DNA of 7,710 bases from an uncultured Verrucomicrobiota bacterium. Its GTDB lineage: Bacteria > Verrucomicrobiota > Verrucomicrobiia > Methylacidiphilales > Verrucolacustridaceae. The notes beneath the pieces were generated by a model. That model made no database searches. It saw only the letters and a list, made by a program, of their open reading frames with translations, and was not told the DNA's origin. The translations under genes were made by a program, and so were the position numbers. This document shows, piece by piece, positions 1 through 5,012 of the stretch (positions are counted from its first letter, which is position 1; each line of letters starts with the position of its first letter). The stretch is from assembly GCA_903905395.1 (NCBI GenBank), contig CAIVGD010000241.1, positions 1 through 7,710 of the forward strand, given 5' to 3'.

Positions 1-100
1 AGACACCTGCGTTGTGTTGGATCACTCTTCGGGGGACATCGTCCGACAGCCCAATATACCGCTTCCCCAATGGGTTGATGAGAAGATAGAGACGATACAT
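1..100 (-). CDS. GIY-YIG nuclease family protein, N-terminal part (runs off left edge)
   Basis: An open frame starts at the ATG complementary to 98-100 and continues without a stop to the window edge, giving 33 residues. The peptide begins MYRLYLLINPLGKRYIG and continues with VPRRVIQHNAG. This is the usual N-terminus of small GIY-YIG proteins: a first beta strand (here RLY in place of the xIY/xVY element), the YIG element at residues 15-17, the conserved Arg at about 24-25, and the HNAG turn at 29-32. The family holds endonuclease domains used in repair, restriction or homing; stand-alone bacterial members of about 80-100 residues mostly have no assigned role. The gene follows the initiator tRNA on the same strand with only 14 bases between them, so it may share the tRNA transcript. 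An AGGA sits directly against the ATG, too close for a normal ribosome binding site. The catalytic Glu and the C-terminus lie outside the window, so activity cannot be judged. Confidence 0.85.
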   Translation of the reverse strand, partial: MYRLYLLINPLGKRYIGLSDDVPRRVIQHNAGV

Positions 101-117
101 TCCTGAAAAAATCGTTG
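101..117. repeat. left arm of a 17-bp perfect inverted repeat (partner 264-280)
   Basis: TCCTGAAAAAATCGTTG on the plus strand is the exact reverse complement of 264-280. It covers the junction between the tRNA 3' end (its last two acceptor bases, discriminator and trailer) and the ATG of the GIY-YIG gene. The match stops abruptly at both ends. Confidence 0.9.
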
Positions 118-188
118 CGGGGGCAGGATTTGAACCTGCGGCCTTCAGGTTATGAGCCTGACGAGCTACCTGGCTGCTCCACCCCGCA
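115..188 (-). tRNA. initiator tRNA-fMet (anticodon CAT)
   Basis: The minus strand folds into a complete cloverleaf. The acceptor stem is TGCGGGG (188-182) with CCCCGCA (122-116), the D stem is GAGC/GCTC with GGTA in its loop, and the anticodon stem is TCAGG/CCTGA around loop CTCATAA (anticodon complementary to 152-154). The T arm is GCAGG-TTCAAAT-CCTGC and the discriminator base is A115. The D-arm sequence, the A11:U24 pair and the CTCATAA loop mark an initiator rather than an elongator Met tRNA. Three details differ from the E. coli initiator. The third G:C pair of the anticodon stem (29:41) is A:U, so only two of the classic three G:C pairs remain. Position 1:72 is U:A instead of the C:A mismatch. 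The gene does not encode CCA: the bases after the discriminator are CGA. CCA would therefore be added after transcription. Confidence 0.96.
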
Positions 189-193
189 TGAAA

Positions 194-222
194 ATAATGC
201 GGGTTATGGGGGGAAGAGTCAA
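194..222 (-). promoter_or_regulatory. candidate sigma70-type promoter of the initiator tRNA gene
   Basis: On the minus strand a TTGACT (complement of 217-222, five of six to consensus) is followed after 17 bases by CATTAT (complement of 194-199, four of six). The predicted transcription start falls at about 187-189, on or next to the mature tRNA 5' end at 188, leaving almost no 5' leader. The match is by eye, and the GC-rich spacer tolerates alternatives. Confidence 0.45.
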
Positions 223-263
223 TCGTGGCGGCGAGGCGAACTCGTGGAATCCGCTCGAGTGCT

Positions 264-280
264 CAACGATTTTTTCAGGA
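264..280. repeat. right arm of the 17-bp perfect inverted repeat (partner 101-117)
   Basis: CAACGATTTTTTCAGGA on the plus strand repeats, in opposite orientation, the sequence at the tRNA 3' end and trailer. Four bases beyond it a long palindrome begins (285-306). Neither arm is coding by any supported gene on this side. No target-site duplication is visible outside the arms. Confidence 0.9.
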
Positions 281-281
281 C

Positions 282-309
282 GGAGGGTCCCGCGACTGCG
301 GGACCCGCC
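282..309. repeat. REP-like GC-rich palindrome
   Basis: GGGTCCCGC (285-293) and GCGGGACCC (298-306) form a perfect 9-bp inverted repeat around the loop GACT. Past an A/G mismatch, GG (282-283) can also pair with CC (308-309). No T-run follows on either strand, so this is not a canonical intrinsic terminator. The form (compact, GC-rich, intergenic) is that of interspersed REP-type palindromes, which would have to be confirmed by finding other copies. Confidence 0.6.
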
Positions 310-341
310 CTACAATTGTTTTCGGCTGAGAATGATAAATT

Positions 342-364
342 TTCGATGCGGACGGGGCATCGAA
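342..364 (-). terminator. hairpin downstream of the glutaredoxin gene, possible terminator
   Basis: TTCGATGC (342-349) and GCATCGAA (357-364) form a perfect 8-bp stem around a 7-base loop, beginning 10 bases past the glutaredoxin stop codon. On the minus strand the hairpin is followed by AATTTATC, only a weak U-tract, so termination efficiency is uncertain. Confidence 0.4.
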
Positions 365-374
365 CTATTTCCAC

Positions 375-626
375 CTAATCTGGAAAGTGAAGATTTAGAG
401 CCTTAAAAAAGGCGGGGAGTTGTTCGACACCGAAATCGGCGAGGATGCGACCGTTGAGGTGGAGGACGGGGGCCTTGGTTTGGTTGGAGATTTTTTTCAT
501 CTCTTCGAAATGTTCCGGGTTGGAACGGACTTCGCGTCGTTCGTAGGTGTGGCCTACTAGTTGGAGTTTCTCCTCGGCGGCTTTGCACCACGGGCATCCC
601 TCCTTGACGTACAAGATCGTGCTCAT
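375..626 (-). CDS. glutaredoxin-family thiol-disulfide oxidoreductase
   Basis: This 83-residue cytoplasmic protein has the size and layout of a single-domain glutaredoxin. It has a first beta strand (ILYVKEG, 4-10), the redox motif C11-P-W-C14, a helix rich in Lys/Glu, then a second strand with the Arg-rich stretch ERREVRS. The cis-proline loop KAPVLHLNG follows, with P53 expected to lie next to the active site. Such proteins reduce disulfides or glutathione mixed disulfides with electrons from glutathione or thioredoxin reductase. The usual Gly-Gly glutathione-binding element near the C-terminus is not present (FGVEQL, 65-70), so it may be NrdH-like or take another reductant. The start is the first ATG in the frame; no clear ribosome binding site is seen. 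It lies 85 nt downstream of the aminotransferase on the same strand and may share its transcript. Confidence 0.88.
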   Translation of the reverse strand: MSTILYVKEGCPWCKAAEEKLQLVGHTYERREVRSNPEHFEEMKKISNQTKAPVLHLNGRILADFGVEQLPAFFKALNLHFPD

Positions 627-711
627 CGGATTAAGGCGTCCAACGGTTGCCGGATGTCAGAGAACGGGATCGGAGATTGGAAAAAAGCGCTCACGTCGGA
701 ATGGCTTCGCG

Positions 712-2103
712 TTATGATTTCTTTTGCGAAAGGGCGGCTTTGACAAGATTATGGCCGAAATCCCAGAGCGGCCCTGGGAATTTGCCTAGATCGTTGAGGA
801 CATCGTCCAAGGCGTGGACGAAGCGGTCTGTCTCTTTTTCGCCGATGACCAGGGTCGGCAGGATTTTCACGATATCGGAGTTGTGGGCGGCCACTTGTGA
901 GAGGATGCGGTGTTTTTGGAGGAGAGGGGTTACGATCATCTGGGGAAAGAGGCCTTTGTCCATCGCGTGGATGGCTTTCCAGGCGAGTTTGAGTTTGAGG
1001 GATTTGGGTTCGTGGAACTCGATGGCGAGCATTAGGCCCTTGCCGCGGACTTCGGCGATCACGTCGTGTTTTTTCTGAAGGGCGCGGAGTCCATCGAGGA
1101 GTTGGCGACCGCGGAGAGCGGCGTTTTCCACTAGATTTTCAGTTTGAAGGACGTGGAGGGTGGCGAGGGCGCAAGCCATGGCGAGGTTGTTGCGACCGAA
1201 GGTGGTGGAGTGGGCGACGCAGCGGTCGAGGCGGGAAAAGATGCCTTGGTAGATCGGGCGGCGCATGACGATGGCGGCGCAGGGCACGTAACCGCCGGAG
1301 AGGGCCTTGGCGAGGGTGACGATGTCGGGGTCGAGGTTCCAGTGTTGGAAGCCGAACATCTTGCCGGTGCGGCCGAGGCCGGTCTGGACCTCGTCGGCAA
1401 TGAAAAGGGTGCCGTACTTCCGGCAGAGCTCCTGGGCGGCGGGGAAGTATTCGTCCGAGGGGTACTTCACGCCCTTGCCTTGGACTGGCTCGAAGATGAA
1501 GGCGGCGACGTCGCGGGAGCGGAGCTTTTTCTCGAGGTCATCGATGTCGCCGAATTTCACGAAGTCCGCACCGGGAAGGAAGGGACCAAAGTCCTCGCGG
1601 AAATTTCCGGAGTGGGTGATGGAGAGAGCGCCGAAGGAGAGCCCGTGGTAGGAGCCCTCCTGGGCGAGGAAGCGGGGGCGTTTGGTGGAAGCGCGTGCGA
1701 ACTTGAGGGCGCCTTCGACCGCTTCGGTGCCGGAGTTGCATAGGAAGCAGGCGTCGCGGCTGGGGCCGAGAAGTTTGACGAGCGCTTCGGCGAGAAGACC
1801 GGAGAGGATGGAGCAGTCCATTTGGACCATGTTGGGGAGGTCGAGATCGAGGACGTCCTGGATGGCCTTTTGTACGATGGGGTGGTTGCGTCCGATATTG
1901 AAGACTCCGTAGCCGCTGAGGAAATCGAGGTAATCTTTGCCGTCCCGGTCGTAGAGGTATGCGCCTTTGGCCCGGGCGTAGATTTTATCGAAGCCGATGG
2001 TGCGCTGAACTTTGACGAGAGTGCGGTTGACGTATTTGTCGTGCAGATCGTAGTTTTCCCCGAGGCGGGTGAGGATGGTGTCTTTGAGATTGAGCTCCGA
2101 CAT
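712..2103 (-). CDS. class III (fold type I) PLP-dependent aminotransferase
   Basis: The 463-residue product carries all the marks of class III aminotransferases, which move an amino group, usually a terminal or omega one, to a 2-oxo acid. Visible are SGTEA (124-128, phosphate cup), SYHG (151-154, ring stacking), FEPVQG with E205, and IADEVQTGLGRTG with D237, which contacts the pyridine nitrogen. K266 in TLAKALSGG is the Schiff-base lysine, and TTFGRN (300-305) is the partner-subunit phosphate loop. The start at 2103 is chosen because AAGGA (complement of 2110-2114) sits 6 nt before the ATG. The frame stays open 62 codons further upstream, but that stretch reads like intergenic DNA. The N-terminal region (SGYGVFNIGRNHP...LPNMVQMD) recalls the HpnO-type hopanoid aminotransferases and related omega-transaminases. 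This is recollection only, and no other hopanoid gene is present. The substrate is unknown. Confidence 0.93.
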   Translation of the reverse strand: MSELNLKDTILTRLGENYDLHDKYVNRTLVKVQRTIGFDKIYARAKGAYLYDRDGKDYLDFLSGYGVFNIGRNHPIVQKAIQDVLDLDLPNMVQMDCSILSGLLAEALVKLLGPSRDACFLCNSGTEAVEGALKFARASTKRPRFLAQEGSYHGLSFGALSITHSGNFREDFGPFLPGADFVKFGDIDDLEKKLRSRDVAAFIFEPVQGKGVKYPSDEYFPAAQELCRKYGTLFIADEVQTGLGRTGKMFGFQHWNLDPDIVTLAKALSGGYVPCAAIVMRRPIYQGIFSRLDRCVAHSTTFGRNNLAMACALATLHVLQTENLVENAALRGRQLLDGLRALQKKHDVIAEVRGKGLMLAIEFHEPKSLKLKLAWKAIHAMDKGLFPQMIVTPLLQKHRILSQVAAHNSDIVKILPTLVIGEKETDRFVHALDDVLNDLGKFPGPLWDFGHNLVKAALSQKKS

Positions 2104-2109
2104 AGAAGA

Positions 2110-2114
2110 TCCTT
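2110..2114 (-). promoter_or_regulatory. ribosome binding site fixing the aminotransferase start
   Basis: AAGGA on the minus strand, 6 nt from the ATG at 2103-2101. It is the clearest Shine-Dalgarno sequence in the window and argues against the far-upstream ATG at 2289. Confidence 0.75.
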
Positions 2115-2130
2115 GATAGCGGAAAATCGG

Positions 2131-2148
2131 CCCATTCGCAAGAATGGG
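2131..2148. repeat. hairpin in the aminotransferase 5' leader
   Basis: CCCATTC (2131-2137) and GAATGGG (2142-2148) form a perfect 7-bp stem with a 4-base loop. It lies 17 nt upstream of the aminotransferase ribosome binding site. It would be part of the mRNA leader if transcription starts at the candidate promoter upstream. No riboswitch class was recognised. Confidence 0.5.
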
Positions 2149-2221
2149 GTGGGGGAGAGGGAGGGTAGATAAATCGAATGGCCAAAAAAACTGCAAATAA
2201 TTACCAAGAGCGATCGGCGGA

Positions 2222-2249
2222 TTCATAAAGCAGCTGACTAATAGTTCAA
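2222..2249 (-). promoter_or_regulatory. candidate promoter for the aminotransferase (and glutaredoxin) genes
   Basis: On the minus strand TTGAAC (complement of 2244-2249) and TATGAA (complement of 2222-2227), each four of six to consensus, are separated by 16 bases. This predicts a leader of roughly 110 nt. Weak consensus matches are common in such AT-rich gaps, so this is a candidate only. Confidence 0.35.
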
Positions 2250-2295
2250 CTTCAAAGGATCGAATAACCCAAGCAAGCAGAAGGGGCATTCCGGG

Positions 2296-2323
2296 TTGTA
2301 AAAGAAGAATCTGCCCCTATGAT
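2296..2323 (+). promoter_or_regulatory. candidate promoter placing the transcription start at the ATG (leaderless mRNA)
   Basis: TTGTAA (2296-2301) and TATGAT (2318-2323, five of six to TATAAT) are separated by 16 bases. Only six bases lie between the -10 box and the ATG at 2330, so transcription would begin at or next to the start codon. This agrees with the absence of any Shine-Dalgarno sequence before this gene. Confidence 0.45.
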
Positions 2324-2329
2324 TATTCC

Positions 2330-3319
2330 ATGCGGGTTTCGAAAATTTTACTTTTTGGACTCATCTTGGTTGGCGTTGGGGCTGCTGATACTTTCTCGCA
2401 AATCCAAGTTATCCCATTTTCTCTTGGGACCAGCTCGTTCGATGGTTGGGCAAATCTCAATTCAGTGAATTTTTCAGGTTATGGGGGTTTCCCTGGTAGT
2501 TCGGCTTGGCCAGCGCCGATTGGTTCCAATGTGGACGGGTCCGGGGATTCGCAGCTAGTACGGTTGGCTGGATCTCCAACTGGAGGAGGGCCTTTCCCAT
2601 TGGACGCATCCTTGTATTTTGGCAACTTTAAGCAGTATACCAACGCGCTCGGCGGCACATTGGCAGTAACGAATTCTTCTCCCGTCGCCGGGGTCAAAAC
2701 CATCGTTTTTCAAATCCAAATTGGGGAAGCCATTGGTCATGATTTTTATTATCCCACGGGTTATCCGATTTTGAAAATCAACAATTCAACCAACGGAATA
2801 TCCGCAACCTTTGATCCTGTTTTGGTGGACCGTTATCAGAACGGAACCATTGTAAGTCCGGAAACGGGGCAAGAGGAACCTGTTTACGTCAACACTTGGG
2901 CGTATCAGTGGAATCTTGAAAACACTACTTCGGTTAGCTCGTTCGCAATCGAATTCAGTGCTGTCACCCATGCGCAGATTTACGCCATGCAACTGGACCA
3001 AAGCTCGGTTTTGCAAACCTCTCAGCTGCTCAGTCAATCGTCCGAGCCGTCCCCGCCCCCACAGATCCGTCTTCTTTCCGTGGGAACCCCACAATTTGAC
3101 GGACTCAACACCTCCATGACCCACACCTTCAGCGGACCATCCTCGAAGACCATCGACGTGGAATACTCCGGAATCCTTGCTACTAGCGGTTGGTCGTCCA
3201 AGACAAATGTTTCCACGGGGGATGGCGCCTTTACGACCACTTTCTCAGCCAGCGGGGATCAGTGTGCTGCGTGGGCGCAGAGAATGTTTTTCCGGGCCAA
3301 GTACTCGCAGAATCCATGA
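2330..3319 (+). CDS. secreted protein of unknown function with Pro-linked C-terminal module
   Basis: The 329-residue protein starts with a classical signal peptide: MRVSK, then a hydrophobic core ILLFGLILVGVGA to about residue 18, with cleavage possible near A18-A19 or later. The mature part falls into two pieces. Residues 25-235 are rich in Ser, Thr, Asn, Gly and aromatic residues, suggesting a beta-rich extracellular domain, and include several NxS/T stretches. After a linker SEPSPPPQ (238-245), residues 246-325 end in IDVEYSG...SGWSS...FFRAKYS. This layout (YS, then W, then FFRA) resembles the C-terminal repeat-like modules on many verrucomicrobial secreted proteins, by recollection. No catalytic motif, PEP-CTERM or LPXTG signal is seen. 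Its stop overlaps the start of the prepilin-like gene (ATGA), so the two are probably made together. Base composition is low: plus-strand lines 2701-2760 and 2761-2820 have 24 and 22 G+C of 60. Confidence 0.8.
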   Translation: MRVSKILLFGLILVGVGAADTFSQIQVIPFSLGTSSFDGWANLNSVNFSGYGGFPGSSAWPAPIGSNVDGSGDSQLVRLAGSPTGGGPFPLDASLYFGNFKQYTNALGGTLAVTNSSPVAGVKTIVFQIQIGEAIGHDFYYPTGYPILKINNSTNGISATFDPVLVDRYQNGTIVSPETGQEEPVYVNTWAYQWNLENTTSVSSFAIEFSAVTHAQIYAMQLDQSSVLQTSQLLSQSSEPSPPPQIRLLSVGTPQFDGLNTSMTHTFSGPSSKTIDVEYSGILATSGWSSKTNVSTGDGAFTTTFSASGDQCAAWAQRMFFRAKYSQNP

Positions 3320-4119
3320 AACAACGACTCCAGATCAACGCCTTCTCCCTTGTGGAAATCCTCGTCGCGGTTGCCATCCTTGGTCTGCTGGTCGGGGTGA
3401 GTGGAGCTGCCTATCAGAAGGCGATGGGGAAAGCTTCGCTCGCCGCGGAAGTCAGCGCCGGGAAAAGCCTGACGCAGGCATATTTTTTGGCCGCTTCGGA
3501 AAATGGAGGCCGTTACCTGCCGGCCTGGGATAACGACGCAACAAACCAGACAGTGCTCAACGCCAATGGGAAACCTTTAAGCAGGCCGGAGCCCAAATGC
3601 CGTTATCCTTTCCGACTGGCTCCTTATTTCAACTATCAGATGGAAGGCACGATTCTGGTGAATCGGAACGAGGCCCAAATTATCCGCCAAATGGGATCCA
3701 GCGGGACGTGGTACGATTATGGTCTGAGCGCTTTTCCGGCTCTTGGGATCAACCGTTACCTTGTGGGGGGTCGTGTCGGTGCCAATGGGTCGATCGACTA
3801 TCCGGCGGAATGCATCCAGACCCTTGCTCAGACGGAAAAGTCCGTCATTGTTTTCATCTCGGCTGGGATAACCGAGGTCGATGGTTACGAATATGTCACT
3901 CCGCCGAACGGGCCCCGTGGGCAATGGAGCTCGGCCAACTGGACCAAGGATTCAGATCCGGGAAATTACGGCTATGTGGCGGCCCGTTTTGATGGTAAGG
4001 CGGTCGCCGGATTCCTCGACGGATCGGTTCGCATCTTGTCCCTGGAGGAGCTGAGAGACATGCGTCTCTGGAGCAAGAACGCTGCCCTCGCCAACGACCC
4101 GAATTACCGGGTTCAGTAA
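3316..4119 (+). CDS. type IV prepilin-like (type II secretion pseudopilin-type) protein
   Basis: The 267-residue product has a class III signal. A short basic leader MKQRLQINA is followed by FSLVE, with Glu at mature position 5 (E14), then the hydrophobic helix ILVAVAILGLLVGVSG (15-30). Prepilin peptidase would cut between A9 and F10 and methylate F10. Ala instead of the usual Gly at -1 is tolerated in this family. The region around 133-152 and the C-terminus match large verrucomicrobial and planctomycete prepilin-like proteins. These end in an H-X9-DG motif; here the His is Phe (F225, then nine residues, then D235-G236), followed by ELRDMRLW (245-252). The start is the ATG inside ATGA, overlapping the upstream stop; a longer upstream frame would interrupt the prepilin leader and is rejected. 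It probably sits in the inner membrane or in a pseudopilus. Family expansions are common and the specific role is unknown. Confidence 0.88.
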   Translation: MKQRLQINAFSLVEILVAVAILGLLVGVSGAAYQKAMGKASLAAEVSAGKSLTQAYFLAASENGGRYLPAWDNDATNQTVLNANGKPLSRPEPKCRYPFRLAPYFNYQMEGTILVNRNEAQIIRQMGSSGTWYDYGLSAFPALGINRYLVGGRVGANGSIDYPAECIQTLAQTEKSVIVFISAGITEVDGYEYVTPPNGPRGQWSSANWTKDSDPGNYGYVAARFDGKAVAGFLDGSVRILSLEELRDMRLWSKNAALANDPNYRVQ

Positions 4120-4126
4120 CTTTTCC

Positions 4127-4141
4127 ACCCGCGGGGCGGGT
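4127..4141. repeat. short GC-rich hairpin just past the prepilin-like gene
   Basis: ACCCGC (4127-4132) and GCGGGT (4136-4141) pair around a GGG loop, beginning 8 bases after the stop codon. No T-run follows, so a termination role for the plus-strand pair is possible but unsupported. Confidence 0.35.
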
Positions 4142-4172
4142 CATCTGGCGTGGATTTTGTCGTTAAAGGCAG

Positions 4173-4183
4173 TGCTGCGAGCA
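4173..4183. repeat. detached copy of the 11-bp palindromic unit
   Basis: TGCTGCGAGCA occurs here within GTGCTGCGAGCAC, a 5-bp stem with a GCG loop. It is identical to the three tandem units at 4295-4327, about 110 bases away in the same intergenic gap. Confidence 0.85.
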
Positions 4184-4287
4184 CGGGCGGGCGCGTTATC
4201 GGAAATTATAAGTTATTGTGGACTAGCTGGTTGAGAATTTTCTGCTCAGAGTAGTGTCAGAGCAAAAGCGAGGCGGTTCGTGAGAGT

Positions 4288-4330
4288 AAAATCGTGCTGC
4301 GAGCATGCTGCGAGCATGCTGCGAGCACGA
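4288..4330 (-). terminator. candidate terminator of the CAP operon formed by the palindromic array
   Basis: TCGTGCT (4292-4298) pairs with AGCACGA (4324-4330). The units between also pair, so the whole 39-base stretch is palindromic except for three 3-base GCG centres. On the minus strand, starting 17 nt after the CAP stop codon, this hairpin is followed directly by TTTTA. The U-run is short and the stem has internal loops, so efficiency is unclear. Confidence 0.4.
4295..4327. repeat. three tandem copies of an 11-bp palindromic unit
   Basis: TGCTGCGAGCA is repeated three times without a gap and without a mismatch. Each unit is a small palindrome (TGCT-GCG-AGCA). The array sits in the gap between the converging prepilin-like and CAP genes. 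The rest of the 227-base gap (4120-4346) shows no coding potential that I can support. Confidence 0.93.
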
Positions 4331-4346
4331 GTAGGGGGGGCTGGGG

Positions 4347-5009
4347 TTAGAGGTTGGTGCGGCCCAGTTGGTTCAGTTTGCGACCGTCGGAGTTGGAAGG
4401 GAGAGCAGCGGCTGGGTCGCGTATGGTTTTGGGAAGGAAATCTGGAAGTCCAATCCCAGGGAAGGCGACCTCGCTGTCGTTGGTGTTGGCTGAAGAGGAG
4501 GTGGCGGTCGAGGATGGCGCGGCTGGGGCGAGTTTGGCTCCGTTGAAAACAGCGCAGACGGACCCGGACTTGGCCGTGACAATGCCCAGACCTCCGAGCG
4601 TGGTGGATTCGCGGAGAAGATTTTCCCTGTGGCCGGAGCTACCCATCCAAGCCTGAAAAACCGCTTTGGCCGAAGGAGGACCGGAGACCGGACCGTAAAT
4701 ATTTTCGGAAAGATTTTTCCAACCGTTGCTGTTGAGAAGATCCTTGGTGAGAGAACGATGTTCCTGAATGTTTTTGGCCGCCATGATTCCAGCCCACTCG
4801 GCGGCAAGCCGATCCAGTTTCGGATCCCGCGTCAGCGGATTCACACCGGCAGTGACCCGCGCTTTGTTGATTAACGCAAAGAGGTCGTCGGCGACTTTTG
4901 TTTGTGCGTGCAAACTAAAAGTAGAAATAAAAAAAGTCAGGACTATCGCGGAAGATAGAAGATGGGAGAAAGGAGATCGGGAGCGACCTAGAAAAAAGAA
5001 AAATGACAT
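4347..5009 (-). CDS. secreted CAP-domain (SCP/PR-1, YkwD-like) protein
   Basis: The 220-residue product has an N-terminal export signal: an Arg-containing start, hydrophobic core about 18-31, and a likely cut after HAQ at 34-36. A CAP domain follows from about 40 to 158. Its family marks are LFALINKARVTAG at the first helix, H84 in QEHRSL, E102 in SENIYG, and the strongly conserved SSGHRENLL (124-132) with H127. In this family these His and Glu residues line a central cavity; bacterial members are secreted or wall-associated and mostly without a proven activity. From about 160 the tail is Ala/Ser/Thr/Pro-rich and then unrecognised (PGIGLPDFLP at 184-193). The ATG lies 3 nt past the stop of the CAAX-protease gene, so the pair is almost certainly co-transcribed. 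The upstream Shine-Dalgarno is poor, which suggests coupled translation. Confidence 0.88.
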   Translation of the reverse strand: MSFFFFLGRSRSPFSHLLSSAIVLTFFISTFSLHAQTKVADDLFALINKARVTAGVNPLTRDPKLDRLAAEWAGIMAAKNIQEHRSLTKDLLNSNGWKNLSENIYGPVSGPPSAKAVFQAWMGSSGHRENLLRESTTLGGLGIVTAKSGSVCAVFNGAKLAPAAPSSTATSSSANTNDSEVAFPGIGLPDFLPKTIRDPAAALPSNSDGRKLNQLGRTNL

Positions 5010-5012
5010 CGG

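Noticed and set aside
101..280. Phage or island attachment site at the tRNA 3' end
   Set aside because: Attachment repeats are direct copies of a tRNA 3' part; here the copy is inverted and no integrase of the mobile type is nearby.
1144..1743. 199-codon plus-strand open frame rich in Gly, Ala, Glu and Val
   Set aside because: It is the complement of the aminotransferase gene; the low-complexity composition is what GC-rich antisense frames give.
2104..2289. 62-codon upstream extension of the aminotransferase frame to an ATG at 2289
   Set aside because: A proper ribosome binding site precedes the ATG at 2103, the extra residues do not resemble the family, and the stretch contains promoter-like and hairpin sequence.
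3190..3315. 42-codon upstream extension of the prepilin-like frame
   Set aside because: It lies wholly within the preceding gene and would bury the prepilin leader, which must be at the N-terminus; the ATGA start gives the normal short basic leader.
4238..4267. TTTT-GCTC ... GAGC-AAAA imperfect inverted repeat in the convergent gap, possible bidirectional terminator
   Set aside because: The stem is broken by unpaired bases, the loop is long, and no proper U-run follows the GC part in a stable fold.
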